A stretch of DNA of 19,914 nt, from contig CALFKA010000110.1 of the NCBI GenBank assembly GCA_937880545.1, positions 1 through 19,914 on the forward strand. The letters run 5' to 3'. The notes below the pieces were generated by a model, which saw only the letters and a list, made by a program, of their open reading frames with translations, searched no databases and was not told the DNA's origin. The stretch is from an uncultured Clostridia bacterium (GTDB lineage Bacteria > Bacillota > Clostridia > Peptostreptococcales > Acidaminobacteraceae). Of the stretch, positions 6,510 to 15,637 are shown piece by piece. Each line of letters begins with the position of its first letter. The first letter of the stretch is position 1. The translations under genes were made by a program, and so were the position numbers.

Positions 6510-7948
6510 GTACAAATGATGCCGAAAAAAACTTGGTAGGTATGCCACCTGAGCCGAAAAAAAAGAGGAAATTCACTAACCCGCATAGCTATTTTATTAT
6601 CATTCTGCTGATCCTCTTGTCGGTTATCGCCACATGGATAATTCCGGCAGGACAGTACCAGAGGGTCGAAGACCCGCTCTCAGGTCGTCAGGTCGTTGAT
6701 CCCAATTCATTCCAATACATAGAAAATACACCCGTTGGACTCTTTGACGCCATGGTCGCCATTCCAAAAGGAATCTCTGCCTCGGCAGGCATCATCGCTT
6801 TTATCTTTATTGTTGCTGGCGGTATCGCAGTCGTTAAAAGCACGGGAGCCATCGACGCAGGAATCATCCGCCTCGTAGAGGCTTTTAAAGGAAAAGATCT
6901 CCCGCTTCTAATCGTCATAATGTTTATCTCTTCACTTTTGGGGACGACACTCGGCTTTGCACAGGAGATGATTCCCTTTATTGCTCTGGGCATCGCCATG
7001 GCCACGAGCCTTGGCTATGACCGCGTGGTCGGCTTTCACATCGTAAGGACGGCGTGCTGGATTGGCTTTGCAGCCTCTACAATCAACCCCTATGTAGTTA
7101 GTGTCGCCCAGGAGATGGCGGGTCTTCCTATTCTATCTGGTATGACCCTGCGCATTATCGCCTATCTTGTCTTTATGGGAATTAGCGGATGGTATTTCCT
7201 CAGCTATGCAAAAAAAGTAAAGAACGATCCGAGCAAGAGTATCTTAGAAGGCTATGAGAGCAGCGTAGATCCGAAGACCTTTGAAGTGCAAGAAGAGTTT
7301 GGGGAGTTCACCGGTCGCCACAAACTGGTTTTGTCTCTCTTTGCGGTCGGCCTTATTGTCATGGTATATGGAGCCACCAAGTGGGAGTGGGGCACCAATG
7401 AAATGGGTGCTGTCATCTTCATCACGTCAGTCATCTGTGGCTTCGTCGGAGGATTTGGACCCAATAAACTCGCCGATGAATTCAGTAAGGGCATGGTAGT
7501 CGTCACTGGCGGTGCGCTGATCGCGGGTTTCACCCGTGCTATTGCCATCATCCTAGAGAGTGGTCAGATTCTGGATACTATCGTCTATGGTCTTTCGCAG
7601 CCTCTCATGCAGGTAAGTGGCGCTGTGACCTCAGTCGGAATGCTCAGTATGTACAGTCTGCTTACGTTCTTCATCGGCTCTGCTGCGGGCAGGGCAGCCG
7701 CGACGCTTCCGATCATGATCCCACTCAGCGACATCCTAGGGATTACAAGACAGACAACAGTCCTCACCTTTGTTCTCGGCGGAGGCATCACAAACATGCT
7801 CTGGCCGAACATGATCTATGTCCTTGCTTTTGCTGATATTCCTTATGACCGCTGGTTTAAGCACATCTGGAAATTGGCGCTGTACCTTTTCATTGCTGCC
7901 GCTGTCCTTGTCTCTATTGCCTACTTCATAAGCTACGGACCTTTCTGA
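6506..7948 (+). CDS. YfcC-family carrier, first paralogue
   Basis: This 480-residue inner-membrane carrier belongs to the YfcC/DcuC-like superfamily (PF03606), which includes C4-dicarboxylate and arginine/ornithine-type exchangers. After a basic N-terminal tail (KKKRKF at 18-23) come about 12 helices. Family features include WIIPAGQYQRVEDPLSG (44-60), STGAIDAGI (112-120), FAQEMIPF (151-158), and the C-terminal LGITRQTTVL (411-420), GGGITNMLWPN (425-435) and ADIPYDRW (443-450). The start at 6506 has AAGGAG at 6492-6497 and overlaps the hydrolase stop (ATGA), so translation is coupled. Coupling to a C26 hydrolase suggests it brings in the substrate or releases a product of that enzyme. The substrate itself cannot be read from sequence. 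Closed by a terminator at 7963. Confidence 0.9.
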   Translation: MSTNDAEKNLVGMPPEPKKKRKFTNPHSYFIIILLILLSVIATWIIPAGQYQRVEDPLSGRQVVDPNSFQYIENTPVGLFDAMVAIPKGISASAGIIAFIFIVAGGIAVVKSTGAIDAGIIRLVEAFKGKDLPLLIVIMFISSLLGTTLGFAQEMIPFIALGIAMATSLGYDRVVGFHIVRTACWIGFAASTINPYVVSVAQEMAGLPILSGMTLRIIAYLVFMGISGWYFLSYAKKVKNDPSKSILEGYESSVDPKTFEVQEEFGEFTGRHKLVLSLFAVGLIVMVYGATKWEWGTNEMGAVIFITSVICGFVGGFGPNKLADEFSKGMVVVTGGALIAGFTRAIAIILESGQILDTIVYGLSQPLMQVSGAVTSVGMLSMYSLLTFFIGSAAGRAAATLPIMIPLSDILGITRQTTVLTFVLGGGITNMLWPNMIYVLAFADIPYDRWFKHIWKLALYLFIAAAVLVSIAYFISYGPF

Positions 7949-7962
7949 TTTTCTACAGTACT

Positions 7963-8007
7963 AAGCGCATTGGCTTCTCTTTTTAAGAGAGATCTGTGTG
8001 CTTTTTT
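7963..8007 (+). terminator. Intrinsic terminator after the first yfcC
   Basis: An outer stem AGCGCA (7964-7969) with TGTGCT (7997-8002) and an inner hairpin of TCTCT and AGAGA around the central T/A-rich loop are followed by T at 8002-8007. It separates the hydrolase-yfcC unit from opp. Confidence 0.7.
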
Positions 8008-8058
8008 AGTTTCCGGAACCTTAAGAGAAAAAGAAAAATATATTATTAAATTATCTTA

Positions 8059-8087
8059 ATGACAATTTCGAAATGTTAGTGTAGAAT
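8059..8087 (+). promoter_or_regulatory. Probable promoter of the opp operon
   Basis: ATGACA (8059-8064) and TAGAAT (8082-8087) are separated by 17 bases, each one mismatch from consensus, in an AT-rich stretch. It lies 59 bases upstream of the oppA start and downstream of the yfcC terminator. No clear operator dyad was seen. Confidence 0.55.
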
Positions 8088-8146
8088 ATGTTATAGATTT
8101 TATGTAGGGTGGCTTCATGCCGCTTTCACGAAAGGAAGGAAGTCCT

Positions 8147-9820
8147 ATGAAAAGATTGTTAGTATGCCTTTTGGTTCTGCTGATGGTGCTGAGTTCCTGT
8201 GCGCCGGCTGCAAAACCCGACCCTGCACCAACGCCGGCAACTCCTCCGGCCACTACACCGAGCGAAACACCAGAAGAACCTACACCGGCAACCGGTGGCG
8301 GTATTCTGCGAGTCAGCAAAAACGTCGACCTGAACACAATGGATCCTCAGTATGCAACTGACGGACTGAGCTTTGAAGGTATTGCGGCCTGTGTAGACGG
8401 TCTGTACACTTCTGATGAAGCGGGCAACATGGTACCTGCACTGGCAACTGAGATGACCGTTTCGGATGATAGTCTCACCTACACCTTTACACTCCGTGAC
8501 GCTCAGTGGAGTAATGGTGACCCCGTTACCGCCCATGACTTTGTCTATGCCTGGCAGCGCCTCGGCTCTGCAGAGCTGGCCAGCGAATATGCTTACATCC
8601 TCGGGGTGGCGGGCATTAAAAACGCCGATGCAATTGTAGCGGGTGAGATGGACTCGAAAGAGCTCGGTGTCAGCGCGCCGGATGATAAGACCCTTGTCGT
8701 CGAACTGGAACGTCCGGTTGCCTTCTTTGATAAACTGATGGCCTTCCCGCCGTTCTTCCCGGCCAACCAGAAGTTCGTGGAACAGGCGGGTGCACAATAT
8801 GGCCTGACCCCGGAAACGATGCTCTACTGTGGCCCCTTTATGTGGACCGAGTGGATCTCCGACAACAGCTTCAGTTTTGTGAAAAACCCCACCTACTGGG
8901 ACGCCGATGCCGTCAAACTGGACGGACTCGAGTTTAAAGTAGCCCGCGATGAGCAGTCAGCGGTTCTCGACTTTGAAAGCGGAAATACGGACTATGTCTA
9001 CCTGAGTGGTGAGCTGGTAAGCCGCTACAAGGACGAGCCCGGTTACTCTATCCAGCTCGGCAGCTGGCTGTGGTTCCTCCAGGTCAATCACTATGACCCC
9101 AAACTGGATGATGAAAATCTGATGAAAGCCATCTCGCTGGCTTTTGACCGCGAGCTGATCGCCAACAATGTTCTTCAGGACGGATCGATCGCTGCCGTGG
9201 GCTTTGTGCCAAGAAAACTCGCCTCCGACTCCAAGGGGGTAGACTTCCGTGATTCCGCCGGCAAGTACTTCACAGAAGGAAAAGACAAGGCGAAAGAATA
9301 CTGGGAAGCCTACAAAGCAGACAAGGGTGTCGACGCCTTTGAATTCGAACTGATCTTTGAAGACTCCGAACAGTCCAAGAAAGTCGCTGAGTTTATGAAG
9401 AGCGAGATCGAGACCACTCTGGCAGGCATGACCGTCAACCTGAAGAGTGTTCCCAAGAAGACACGCCTGGAGATCATGCGCGGCAAGGAACTCGACTATG
9501 ACATGGGTCTTCAGCGCTGGGGTCCCGACTACGCCGACCCGGCCACCTATCTTGACCTCTATGCTGTGCCGGAAAACCGCGGTGGTTACACTCGACCGGA
9601 ATATGAAGCCTATGTCGAGAAGTACAAGAGCGCAGATATTACACCGGATGAGCGCTGGCAGGTCATGCTCGAAGCGGAAGACTTCCTGCTAAAGAGCGCC
9701 ATGGGACCCATCCCTGTCTATCAGACCGGTGCCGCCCAGATGTGGAACCCCAAAGTCAAAGGGGTACTCAACCTCACGGTCGGAACGCCGTTCCTGTATA
9801 AAGACGCTTACTTCGAATAA
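8147..9820 (+). CDS. oppA: Oligopeptide ABC transporter substrate-binding lipoprotein
   Basis: This 557-residue extracytoplasmic family-5 solute-binding protein captures peptides for the OppBCDF importer. I start at 8147, where AAGGAAGGAAG precedes the ATG and the signal peptide begins directly (MKRLLVCLLVLLMVLSSC). An in-frame ATG at 8117 adds ten polar residues and no ribosome site. The lipobox LSSC makes C18 the lipidated residue anchoring the protein to the membrane. A proline/threonine-rich linker (about 20-50) follows, then the SBP_bac_5 domain beginning GGILRVSKNVDLNTMDPQYA. The segment LTYTFTLRDAQWSNGDPVTAHDFVYAWQRL is diagnostic of peptide-binding family members of the OppA/DppE kind. 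It is first in the five-gene opp operon and separated from oppB by a hairpin. Confidence 0.95.
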   Translation: MKRLLVCLLVLLMVLSSCAPAAKPDPAPTPATPPATTPSETPEEPTPATGGGILRVSKNVDLNTMDPQYATDGLSFEGIAACVDGLYTSDEAGNMVPALATEMTVSDDSLTYTFTLRDAQWSNGDPVTAHDFVYAWQRLGSAELASEYAYILGVAGIKNADAIVAGEMDSKELGVSAPDDKTLVVELERPVAFFDKLMAFPPFFPANQKFVEQAGAQYGLTPETMLYCGPFMWTEWISDNSFSFVKNPTYWDADAVKLDGLEFKVARDEQSAVLDFESGNTDYVYLSGELVSRYKDEPGYSIQLGSWLWFLQVNHYDPKLDDENLMKAISLAFDRELIANNVLQDGSIAAVGFVPRKLASDSKGVDFRDSAGKYFTEGKDKAKEYWEAYKADKGVDAFEFELIFEDSEQSKKVAEFMKSEIETTLAGMTVNLKSVPKKTRLEIMRGKELDYDMGLQRWGPDYADPATYLDLYAVPENRGGYTRPEYEAYVEKYKSADITPDERWQVMLEAEDFLLKSAMGPIPVYQTGAAQMWNPKVKGVLNLTVGTPFLYKDAYFE

Positions 9821-9844
9821 TTTAAGAGATTTTGGCTAGCCCCC

Positions 9845-9871
9845 GGGAAGCTGCGCCATTTGCAGCTTCCC
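9845..9871 (+). other. Strong intercistronic hairpin between oppA and oppB
   Basis: GGGAAGCTGC (9845-9854) and GCAGCTTCCC (9862-9871) form a perfect 10-bp stem with a 7-base loop, followed only by CTCTTTG. This is a weak U-tract, so it looks like a partial terminator or an mRNA 3'-end stabiliser. Such an element would give more binding protein than membrane and ATPase subunits, a common arrangement in ABC importer operons. Confidence 0.7.
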
Positions 9872-9889
9872 CTCTTTGAAAGGATAACT

Positions 9890-10828
9890 ATGGCCAGATA
9901 TGTTGCTCAGCGATTGGTGATTGCTGCGGTCACGGTTTTTTTCATCCTGCTCTTGTTGTTTTTGATGCTGGAGCTGATGCCGGGAACCCCCTTCAACGAT
10001 GAGCGTCTGACAGACCAGCAGCGTGCGGTGATCATGGAGAAGTATGGGCTTGATCGCCCGATACTTGAGCGCTTTTTGAAATACATGCTGATGATGTTAA
10101 AGGGTGACTTTGGGATCTCCTACACCCTGAATAAAAATATGCCCGTCTCTTTTATGTTGGGGCAACGCGTTGGCATCACGATGATCTTAGGTCTTCAAGC
10201 AGTCCTTTTGGGTCTTGCTGTCGGAATGGTGCTGGGGATCATCTCTGCGCTCAATCACGGAACATGGCTGGATTCGCTTACAAGCCTGATCGCTGTTGCG
10301 GGTGTTTCAGTCCCATCCTATGTCTTTGCCCTCTTTCTGCTCTATGTCTTTGCTTTCCTGCTGCGGTGGCTCCCGATTCGCTATAACCCGACAGATCCGG
10401 GACTCTCCGGGGTCCTTCCTGTGATCAGTCTGTCCATGTTTACGATTGCGACGGTCGCCCGCTTTCTGCGCAGCGAAATGCTGGAAGTTTTGGGCAGTGA
10501 ATATATACTCCTCTCACGCGCCAAGGGGTTACATGAAGGTGCTGTTATCCGCAGGCATGGGATACGAAATGCCCTCATCCCGGTTGTCACCGTCGTGGGA
10601 CCCCTCGTCGTCAACTTGATGACTGGCTCTCTCGTGGTGGAGAAGATCTTTGCGATTCCCGGGCTTGGCAGTCTCTTTGTCCAGGCGATCACCGTCAACG
10701 ACTACAATGTCGTCATCGCCATCAGCTTCATCTATAGCGTCATGTTTGTGCTCACGATGCTGGTCGTGGACCTGCTCTATTCGGTGATCGATCCGCGCAT
10801 TCGACTTAGTAAAGGAGGTCCCGCATGA
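9890..10828 (+). CDS. oppB: Oligopeptide ABC transporter permease OppB
   Basis: This 312-residue inner-membrane subunit of the peptide importer has a first helix at about 10-30, followed by the periplasmic-loop motif MPGTPF. About six helices are present in total. The EAA coupling loop lies at about 205-231 (YILLSRAKGLHEGAVIRRHGIRNALIP), which docks to the ATPases. Its R-A-K-G and H-G-I-R-N-A-L-x-P pattern is typical of OppB/DppB. The ATG at 9890 has GAAAGGA upstream; the frame opens at 9860, inside the hairpin, so that earlier start is unlikely. Its stop overlaps the oppC start by four bases. Confidence 0.94.
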   Translation: MARYVAQRLVIAAVTVFFILLLLFLMLELMPGTPFNDERLTDQQRAVIMEKYGLDRPILERFLKYMLMMLKGDFGISYTLNKNMPVSFMLGQRVGITMILGLQAVLLGLAVGMVLGIISALNHGTWLDSLTSLIAVAGVSVPSYVFALFLLYVFAFLLRWLPIRYNPTDPGLSGVLPVISLSMFTIATVARFLRSEMLEVLGSEYILLSRAKGLHEGAVIRRHGIRNALIPVVTVVGPLVVNLMTGSLVVEKIFAIPGLGSLFVQAITVNDYNVVIAISFIYSVMFVLTMLVVDLLYSVIDPRIRLSKGGPA

Positions 10829-11820
10829 GTCTTCCACGTCTGGATCTCTTCGATTTTGCCCCGCCTGAAAAGCACCTGCTTGCTGATCAGTCGCACTCGA
10901 TTGTGGAGAGAGGCTTTTTGCAGGATGTCTGGGGCCGCCTGAAGAGCAACAGAGCTGCGCTGGTCTCCCTAATCGTCATCCTCATCATTCTAGCTCTCAG
11001 CGTGATCGTGCCACTGATCAGTACCCACCGCTATGACCGGGGCATCATCCAACACCAATCCCTGCCGCCTCGTTGGCCTCTGATCGAAAAGACGGGTCTT
11101 CTCGATGGAAACGGCGAATATCAGGAGAAGGGTCTTGAAGATACCTACTACCTCTTCGGGACAGATACCCTGGGACGCGACATCTGGGTGCGCACCTGGA
11201 AGGGGACACAGGTGTCCCTCTACATGGCGTTTTTAGCTGTTGTCGTGGACATGATTCTTGGGATGAGCTTCGGACTGATCTCCGGCTATTATGGAGGTTA
11301 TATCGACTTATTCCTTCAGAGGGTGATCGAGATTTTAAACTCGATCCCAACCATTGTCATCGTCACTCTCTTAGTGTTTGTCCTGCGCCCCGGCATCCTT
11401 TCGATCACACTTGCCATCATTATTAAAGGGTGGATCGGCATGAGTAAGATTGCCCGAGCTCAGGTACTCAAACTGAAGGAGCAGGAGTTTATCCTCGCTT
11501 CCCGTACACTGGGAAGCTCTGATTTGAAGATTATCATGCATCAGCTCCTCCCCAATATCTTTGGGCAGGTCATCATCATGAGCATGTTCTCTATTCCCAA
11601 CGCTATCTTCACAGAGAGTTTTCTCGCCTTCATCGGGCTGGGACTCCAGCCTCCGCTGGCCTCTCTCGGTGTTTTGATCAGCGAAGGGTTTAAGTCTTTC
11701 CTGGTTTCGCGCTACATGGTGGTTATTCCGACCGCCGTCCTTGCCGTGTTGATGTTTAGCTTCACGGTGCTTGCAGACGGGCTGCGCGATGCATTTGACC
11801 CAAAAATGAAGGAGATGTGA
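10825..11820 (+). CDS. oppC: Oligopeptide ABC transporter permease OppC
   Basis: This 331-residue partner permease of OppB starts with a cytoplasmic tail (1 to about 43) and then a first helix at 44-66. The family hallmark FGTDTLGRDIW is at 111-121 and the EAA loop at about 220-245 (EFILASRTLGSSDLKIIMHQLLPN). The C-terminal ADGLRDAFDPKMK is characteristic of OppC/DppC. An AAAGGAGG sequence lies inside the end of oppB eight to nine bases before the ATG, and the ATGA overlap indicates translational coupling. The spacer between helix 1 and the FGTD motif (70-110) contains a short charged insert, common in Firmicutes OppC. Confidence 0.94.
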   Translation: MSLPRLDLFDFAPPEKHLLADQSHSIVERGFLQDVWGRLKSNRAALVSLIVILIILALSVIVPLISTHRYDRGIIQHQSLPPRWPLIEKTGLLDGNGEYQEKGLEDTYYLFGTDTLGRDIWVRTWKGTQVSLYMAFLAVVVDMILGMSFGLISGYYGGYIDLFLQRVIEILNSIPTIVIVTLLVFVLRPGILSITLAIIIKGWIGMSKIARAQVLKLKEQEFILASRTLGSSDLKIIMHQLLPNIFGQVIIMSMFSIPNAIFTESFLAFIGLGLQPPLASLGVLISEGFKSFLVSRYMVVIPTAVLAVLMFSFTVLADGLRDAFDPKMKEM

Positions 11821-11821
11821 G

Positions 11822-12884
<1,063 letters not shown>

Positions 12885-12892
<8 letters not shown>

Positions 12893-13868
12893 ACCACTCC
12901 TGGAAGTCAAAGACCTCAAACAACATTTCCGCATTAACCGCCGATTTACGACGAAGGCCGTCGACGGCATCAGCTTCACCGTTGACCGCGGCCAGACTTT
13001 TGGCCTTGTAGGAGAGTCGGGGTCGGGTAAATCTACCACCGGCCGCTCTATCATCCGGCTCTACACACCTTCGGCGGGCGAGATTTTCTTTGATGGTCAC
13101 CGCATCTCGGGTCCGCTTGATGCGCAGACAAGACGCCTGGTACGCACGAAGATTCAGATGGTATTTCAGGATCCAATGGCTTCTCTCAACCCGAGAAAGA
13201 CGGTCCTCGATATCGTCTCAGAAGGGCTGATGAACCTGCATCCCGAACTGTCAGTAGAGCAGAGAAAAGAAAAAGTCTCTCAGGTACTTGAACAGGTGGG
13301 TCTCAGCGCAGATTTCGTGAACCGCTATCCCCATCAGTTCTCCGGAGGGCAGCGCCAGCGCATTGGGCTTGCCCGCGCTCTTATCATGGAGCCACAGCTC
13401 ATCATCGCAGATGAGCCGATCAGCGCTCTGGACGTATCGATTCAGGCGCAGGTTGTCAACCTCCTAAAGCGCATCCAGCGAGAGCTGGGGATCACCATGA
13501 TCTTCATCGCCCATGACCTGTCGATGGTCCGCTATATTTCGGACAGGATCGGTGTCATGCACTTGGGTCACATCGTGGAGATAGGCGACCGCAACGAGAT
13601 TTTCACCAATCCACTACACCCCTACACACTCAGCCTGCTCTCTGCCATCCCGCAGCCAAACCCCGTTGTGGAGAAGAAGCGCAGGAGTTTAGGTTATCTC
13701 TATCACCAGGGTGGCATAGATTATACAAAGGGCACCCTTCACGATGTATCTGCGACGCATCAGGTATTGGCGATCCCCCAAGAGTTCGAGAAATGGAAGG
13801 CAGGTGATTATTCCGACACACTGACGGAGAGTCACCGAGTTGATCCACAAAGCAGGCAGAGATCTTGA
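12885..13868 (+). CDS. oppF: Oligopeptide ABC transporter ATPase OppF
   Basis: This 327-residue second ATPase forms the heterodimer with OppD. It has Walker A GESGSGKST (43-51), Q-loop Q95, signature FSGGQRQR (152-159), Walker B LIIADEP with E177, and switch histidine H210. The C-terminal oligo_HPY region lacks cysteines. It ends in a polar tail (about 300-327) slightly longer than typical. It is translated from an ATG within the end of oppD, with GGAGG in oppD providing the ribosome site. It is the last gene of the operon and the terminator follows 35 bases after the stop. Confidence 0.95.
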
Positions 13869-13903
13869 GCGTTGATCCTTCATCCTTATTAGCTCTCATC
13901 AGA

Positions 13904-13945
13904 GGTTGAACTTCTCTAAGAAAGAGAGGTTCAGCCCCTTTTTTT
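13904..13945 (+). terminator. Intrinsic terminator of the opp operon
   Basis: A 14-bp stem is formed by GGTTGAACTTCTCT (13904-13917) and AGAGAGGTTCAGCC (13923-13936), with two G-T pairs and a five-base loop. It is followed by CC and seven T (13939-13945). This is one of the clearest terminators in the window. Confidence 0.88.
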
Positions 13946-14088
13946 CGTGTATAGTAATAAGTAAGATAGAAGCTGCTACACACGGCAAAACAGGAGGGGA
14001 TACGACAGCCGTCGGAAGCTGCGTGCGCGGGCAACTTACGATATCTTATCAACAGCTCGTACACAGCTATGGTAGAAAGGAGATTACT
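13946..14088 (+). other. 143-base untranslated leader/promoter region of the second yfcC
   Basis: After the opp terminator comes a TATAGT (13950-13955) with no convincing -35 box, then about 130 bases before the yfcC start. The octamer GAAGCTGC occurs twice (about 13969 and 14018) and ACGGC/GCCGT can pair over a short distance. I could not match this to any riboswitch or T-box hallmark. The reading frame is open back to 13906, but translation through it would start inside the terminator, so I treat it as leader. Confidence 0.4.
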
Positions 14089-15501
14089 ATGAACCCTACA
14101 GGCCATCCGCAAGACAAAAAGAAGCGGGAATTTCCTAACCTCAATGCCTACGTTATCCTCTTTACTTTGATTCTTTTGGCGACTGTACTTACATGGATTA
14201 TTCCTTCTGGGGAGTATGTTCGTGTGGAAGATCCCGTCTCGGGACGTACGATTATTGATCCCGAGTCCTACCATGTCGTAGAAGATAAGTCTGTCAATAT
14301 CTTTCAGATGTTCCAAGCGATTCCTCGAGGTATCCGCGAGTCAGCCGGTATTATAGCCTTTATTTTTCTGATCTCGGGAGCGGTGGAGATCGTCAAGGGA
14401 ACCGGAGCGATTGACGCCGGTATCTACAAACTCGTCGATAAGATGAAAGGGAAGGACACTCCACTACTCGTGGTAATCATTTTTCTTTTCAGTCTGATGG
14501 GAGCCGCCTTCGGGTTTGCCGAAGAGACAATTCCGTTTATTCCTCTCGGTGTATCACTAGCTGTCTCACTAGGCTATGACCGGATCGTAGGCTTTGACAT
14601 AGTGCGAACCGCCGCTTTTATCGGCTTCTCTGGTGCATTCATGAATCCGTTTTCCATCGGTGTAGCGCAGGAGATCGCACAGCTTGAGCTCCTCTCCGGT
14701 ATGGGCTATCGCGTCGTCATCTACATATGCTTTCTCGCTGTTGGTATCTTTTACATCCTCCGTTATGCCAAGAAAGTAAAGAACAATCCCGAAGTCAGTC
14801 ACCTTTACGGTCATGTAAGCGAGCTGGATGCTTCCCTTAAGCTATCAGAAGAAGACAAGGTGGAGTTCACCGGACGCCATGGGCTGGTACTTCTGGGCTT
14901 TCTTGCCATCCTCGTCGCCCTTGTCTATGGTGTCAACCAGTTCGGGTGGTACACGACCGAACTCTCCGCTCTCTTTTTGGGTGGAGGAATCTTCTGTGGA
15001 TTTTTGGGTGGAATGAATCCGAACCAAGTCGCCTCTCATCTCACAAATGGCATGCGCGGTGTCACCTTCGGAGCTCTCATCGTGGGATTTGCCCGAGCCA
15101 TCGTCATTATTCTTGGAGATGCAGTAATCATGGATACCATTATCCATTCGATTGTCTCGCTCATTTCACAGAGCTCGGCGATGCTCTCAGCCGTTCTCAT
15201 GTTCTTTGTGCAGACGATCCTCAACTTCTTCATCGGTTCTTCCTCGGGCCTGGCCGCTGCGACTATGCCGATCATGACGCCGGTGGGAGATCTGCTTGGG
15301 GTCACGAGGCAGACAACTGTGCTCGCTTTTCAGTTTGGAGATGGCATCACCAATATGTTCTATCCGGCGATGATATATTACCTCGCCTTTGCTGACATCC
15401 CTTATGACAGATGGATACGCCATATCTGGAAGCTGACACTCATCCTTTCTGCTATGGCAACCGTCTTTGTGATCATTGCTGTGATGTTCAACTACACTTG
15501 A
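14089..15501 (+). CDS. YfcC-family carrier, second paralogue
   Basis: This 470-residue carrier is of the same YfcC/PF03606 family as the gene at 6506-7948 and clearly homologous along its whole length. Shared segments include VEDPVSG (46-52), SAGIIAFIF, GTGAIDAGI, SLGYDRIVGFDIVRTA, GVTRQTTVLAF and ADIPYDRW. The ATG at 14089 has AAAGGAG just upstream. Differences near likely substrate-path positions include FGDGITNMFYPAM against LGGGITNMLWPNM in the first copy, and GFAEETIPF against GFAQEMIPF. The two may therefore handle different substrates. Unlike the first copy it stands alone, between its leader and a terminator. Its position directly after opp suggests a role in handling peptide-derived acids or amino acids, which is inference. 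Confidence 0.9.
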   Translation: MNPTGHPQDKKKREFPNLNAYVILFTLILLATVLTWIIPSGEYVRVEDPVSGRTIIDPESYHVVEDKSVNIFQMFQAIPRGIRESAGIIAFIFLISGAVEIVKGTGAIDAGIYKLVDKMKGKDTPLLVVIIFLFSLMGAAFGFAEETIPFIPLGVSLAVSLGYDRIVGFDIVRTAAFIGFSGAFMNPFSIGVAQEIAQLELLSGMGYRVVIYICFLAVGIFYILRYAKKVKNNPEVSHLYGHVSELDASLKLSEEDKVEFTGRHGLVLLGFLAILVALVYGVNQFGWYTTELSALFLGGGIFCGFLGGMNPNQVASHLTNGMRGVTFGALIVGFARAIVIILGDAVIMDTIIHSIVSLISQSSAMLSAVLMFFVQTILNFFIGSSSGLAAATMPIMTPVGDLLGVTRQTTVLAFQFGDGITNMFYPAMIYYLAFADIPYDRWIRHIWKLTLILSAMATVFVIIAVMFNYT

Positions 15502-15519
15502 TTGTTGCGAAACAAGTAG

Positions 15520-15547
15520 CCGCCTGAGAGTCTCAGGCGGTGTTTTT
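15520..15547 (+). terminator. Intrinsic terminator of the second yfcC
   Basis: CCGCCTGAG (15520-15528) and CTCAGGCGG (15532-15540) form a perfect 9-bp GC-rich stem, followed by TGTTTTT. It begins 19 bases after the yfcC stop codon. Confidence 0.88.
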
Positions 15548-15580
15548 GCTCCGACTCCATTTGTATAATGTATAAAGCGT

Positions 15581-15610
15581 AAAAGGAAAAAGAGCAGGAA
15601 GACCCTGCTC
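15581..15610 (-). terminator. Intrinsic terminator of the EamA-YbjQ-patatin operon
   Basis: On the minus strand GAGCAGG (15610-15604) pairs with CCTGCTC (15598-15592) around a five-base loop, and is followed by TTTTTCCTTTT. It lies 28 bases after the patatin stop codon and faces the second yfcC terminator, insulating the convergent units. Confidence 0.85.
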
Positions 15611-15637
15611 GCATGCTATTACTATGTACTCCGATAG

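Noticed and set aside
6087..6548. Minus-strand open frame of 153 codons
   Set aside because: It is antisense to the C26 hydrolase, whose motifs and ribosome site are unambiguous; the antisense product has no recognisable fold.
13906..14088. N-terminal 61-residue extension of the second YfcC
   Set aside because: The extended frame starts inside the opp terminator stem. The ATG at 14089 has a proper ribosome site and gives the normal family N-terminus.
13946..14088. Riboswitch or T-box upstream of the second yfcC
   Set aside because: No T-box sequence, specifier-loop pattern or conserved riboswitch core was recognisable; kept only as an unexplained leader.
13630..14316. Minus-strand open frame of 228 codons
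   Set aside because: It is antisense to the end of oppF and the start of yfcC, crosses the opp terminator, and shows no domain, membrane or codon pattern of a protein.
15560..15580. Plus-strand TATAAT (15564-15569) as a promoter for a small RNA
   Set aside because: No -35 box at the right distance, and transcription would run at once into the terminator hairpin of the convergent operon.
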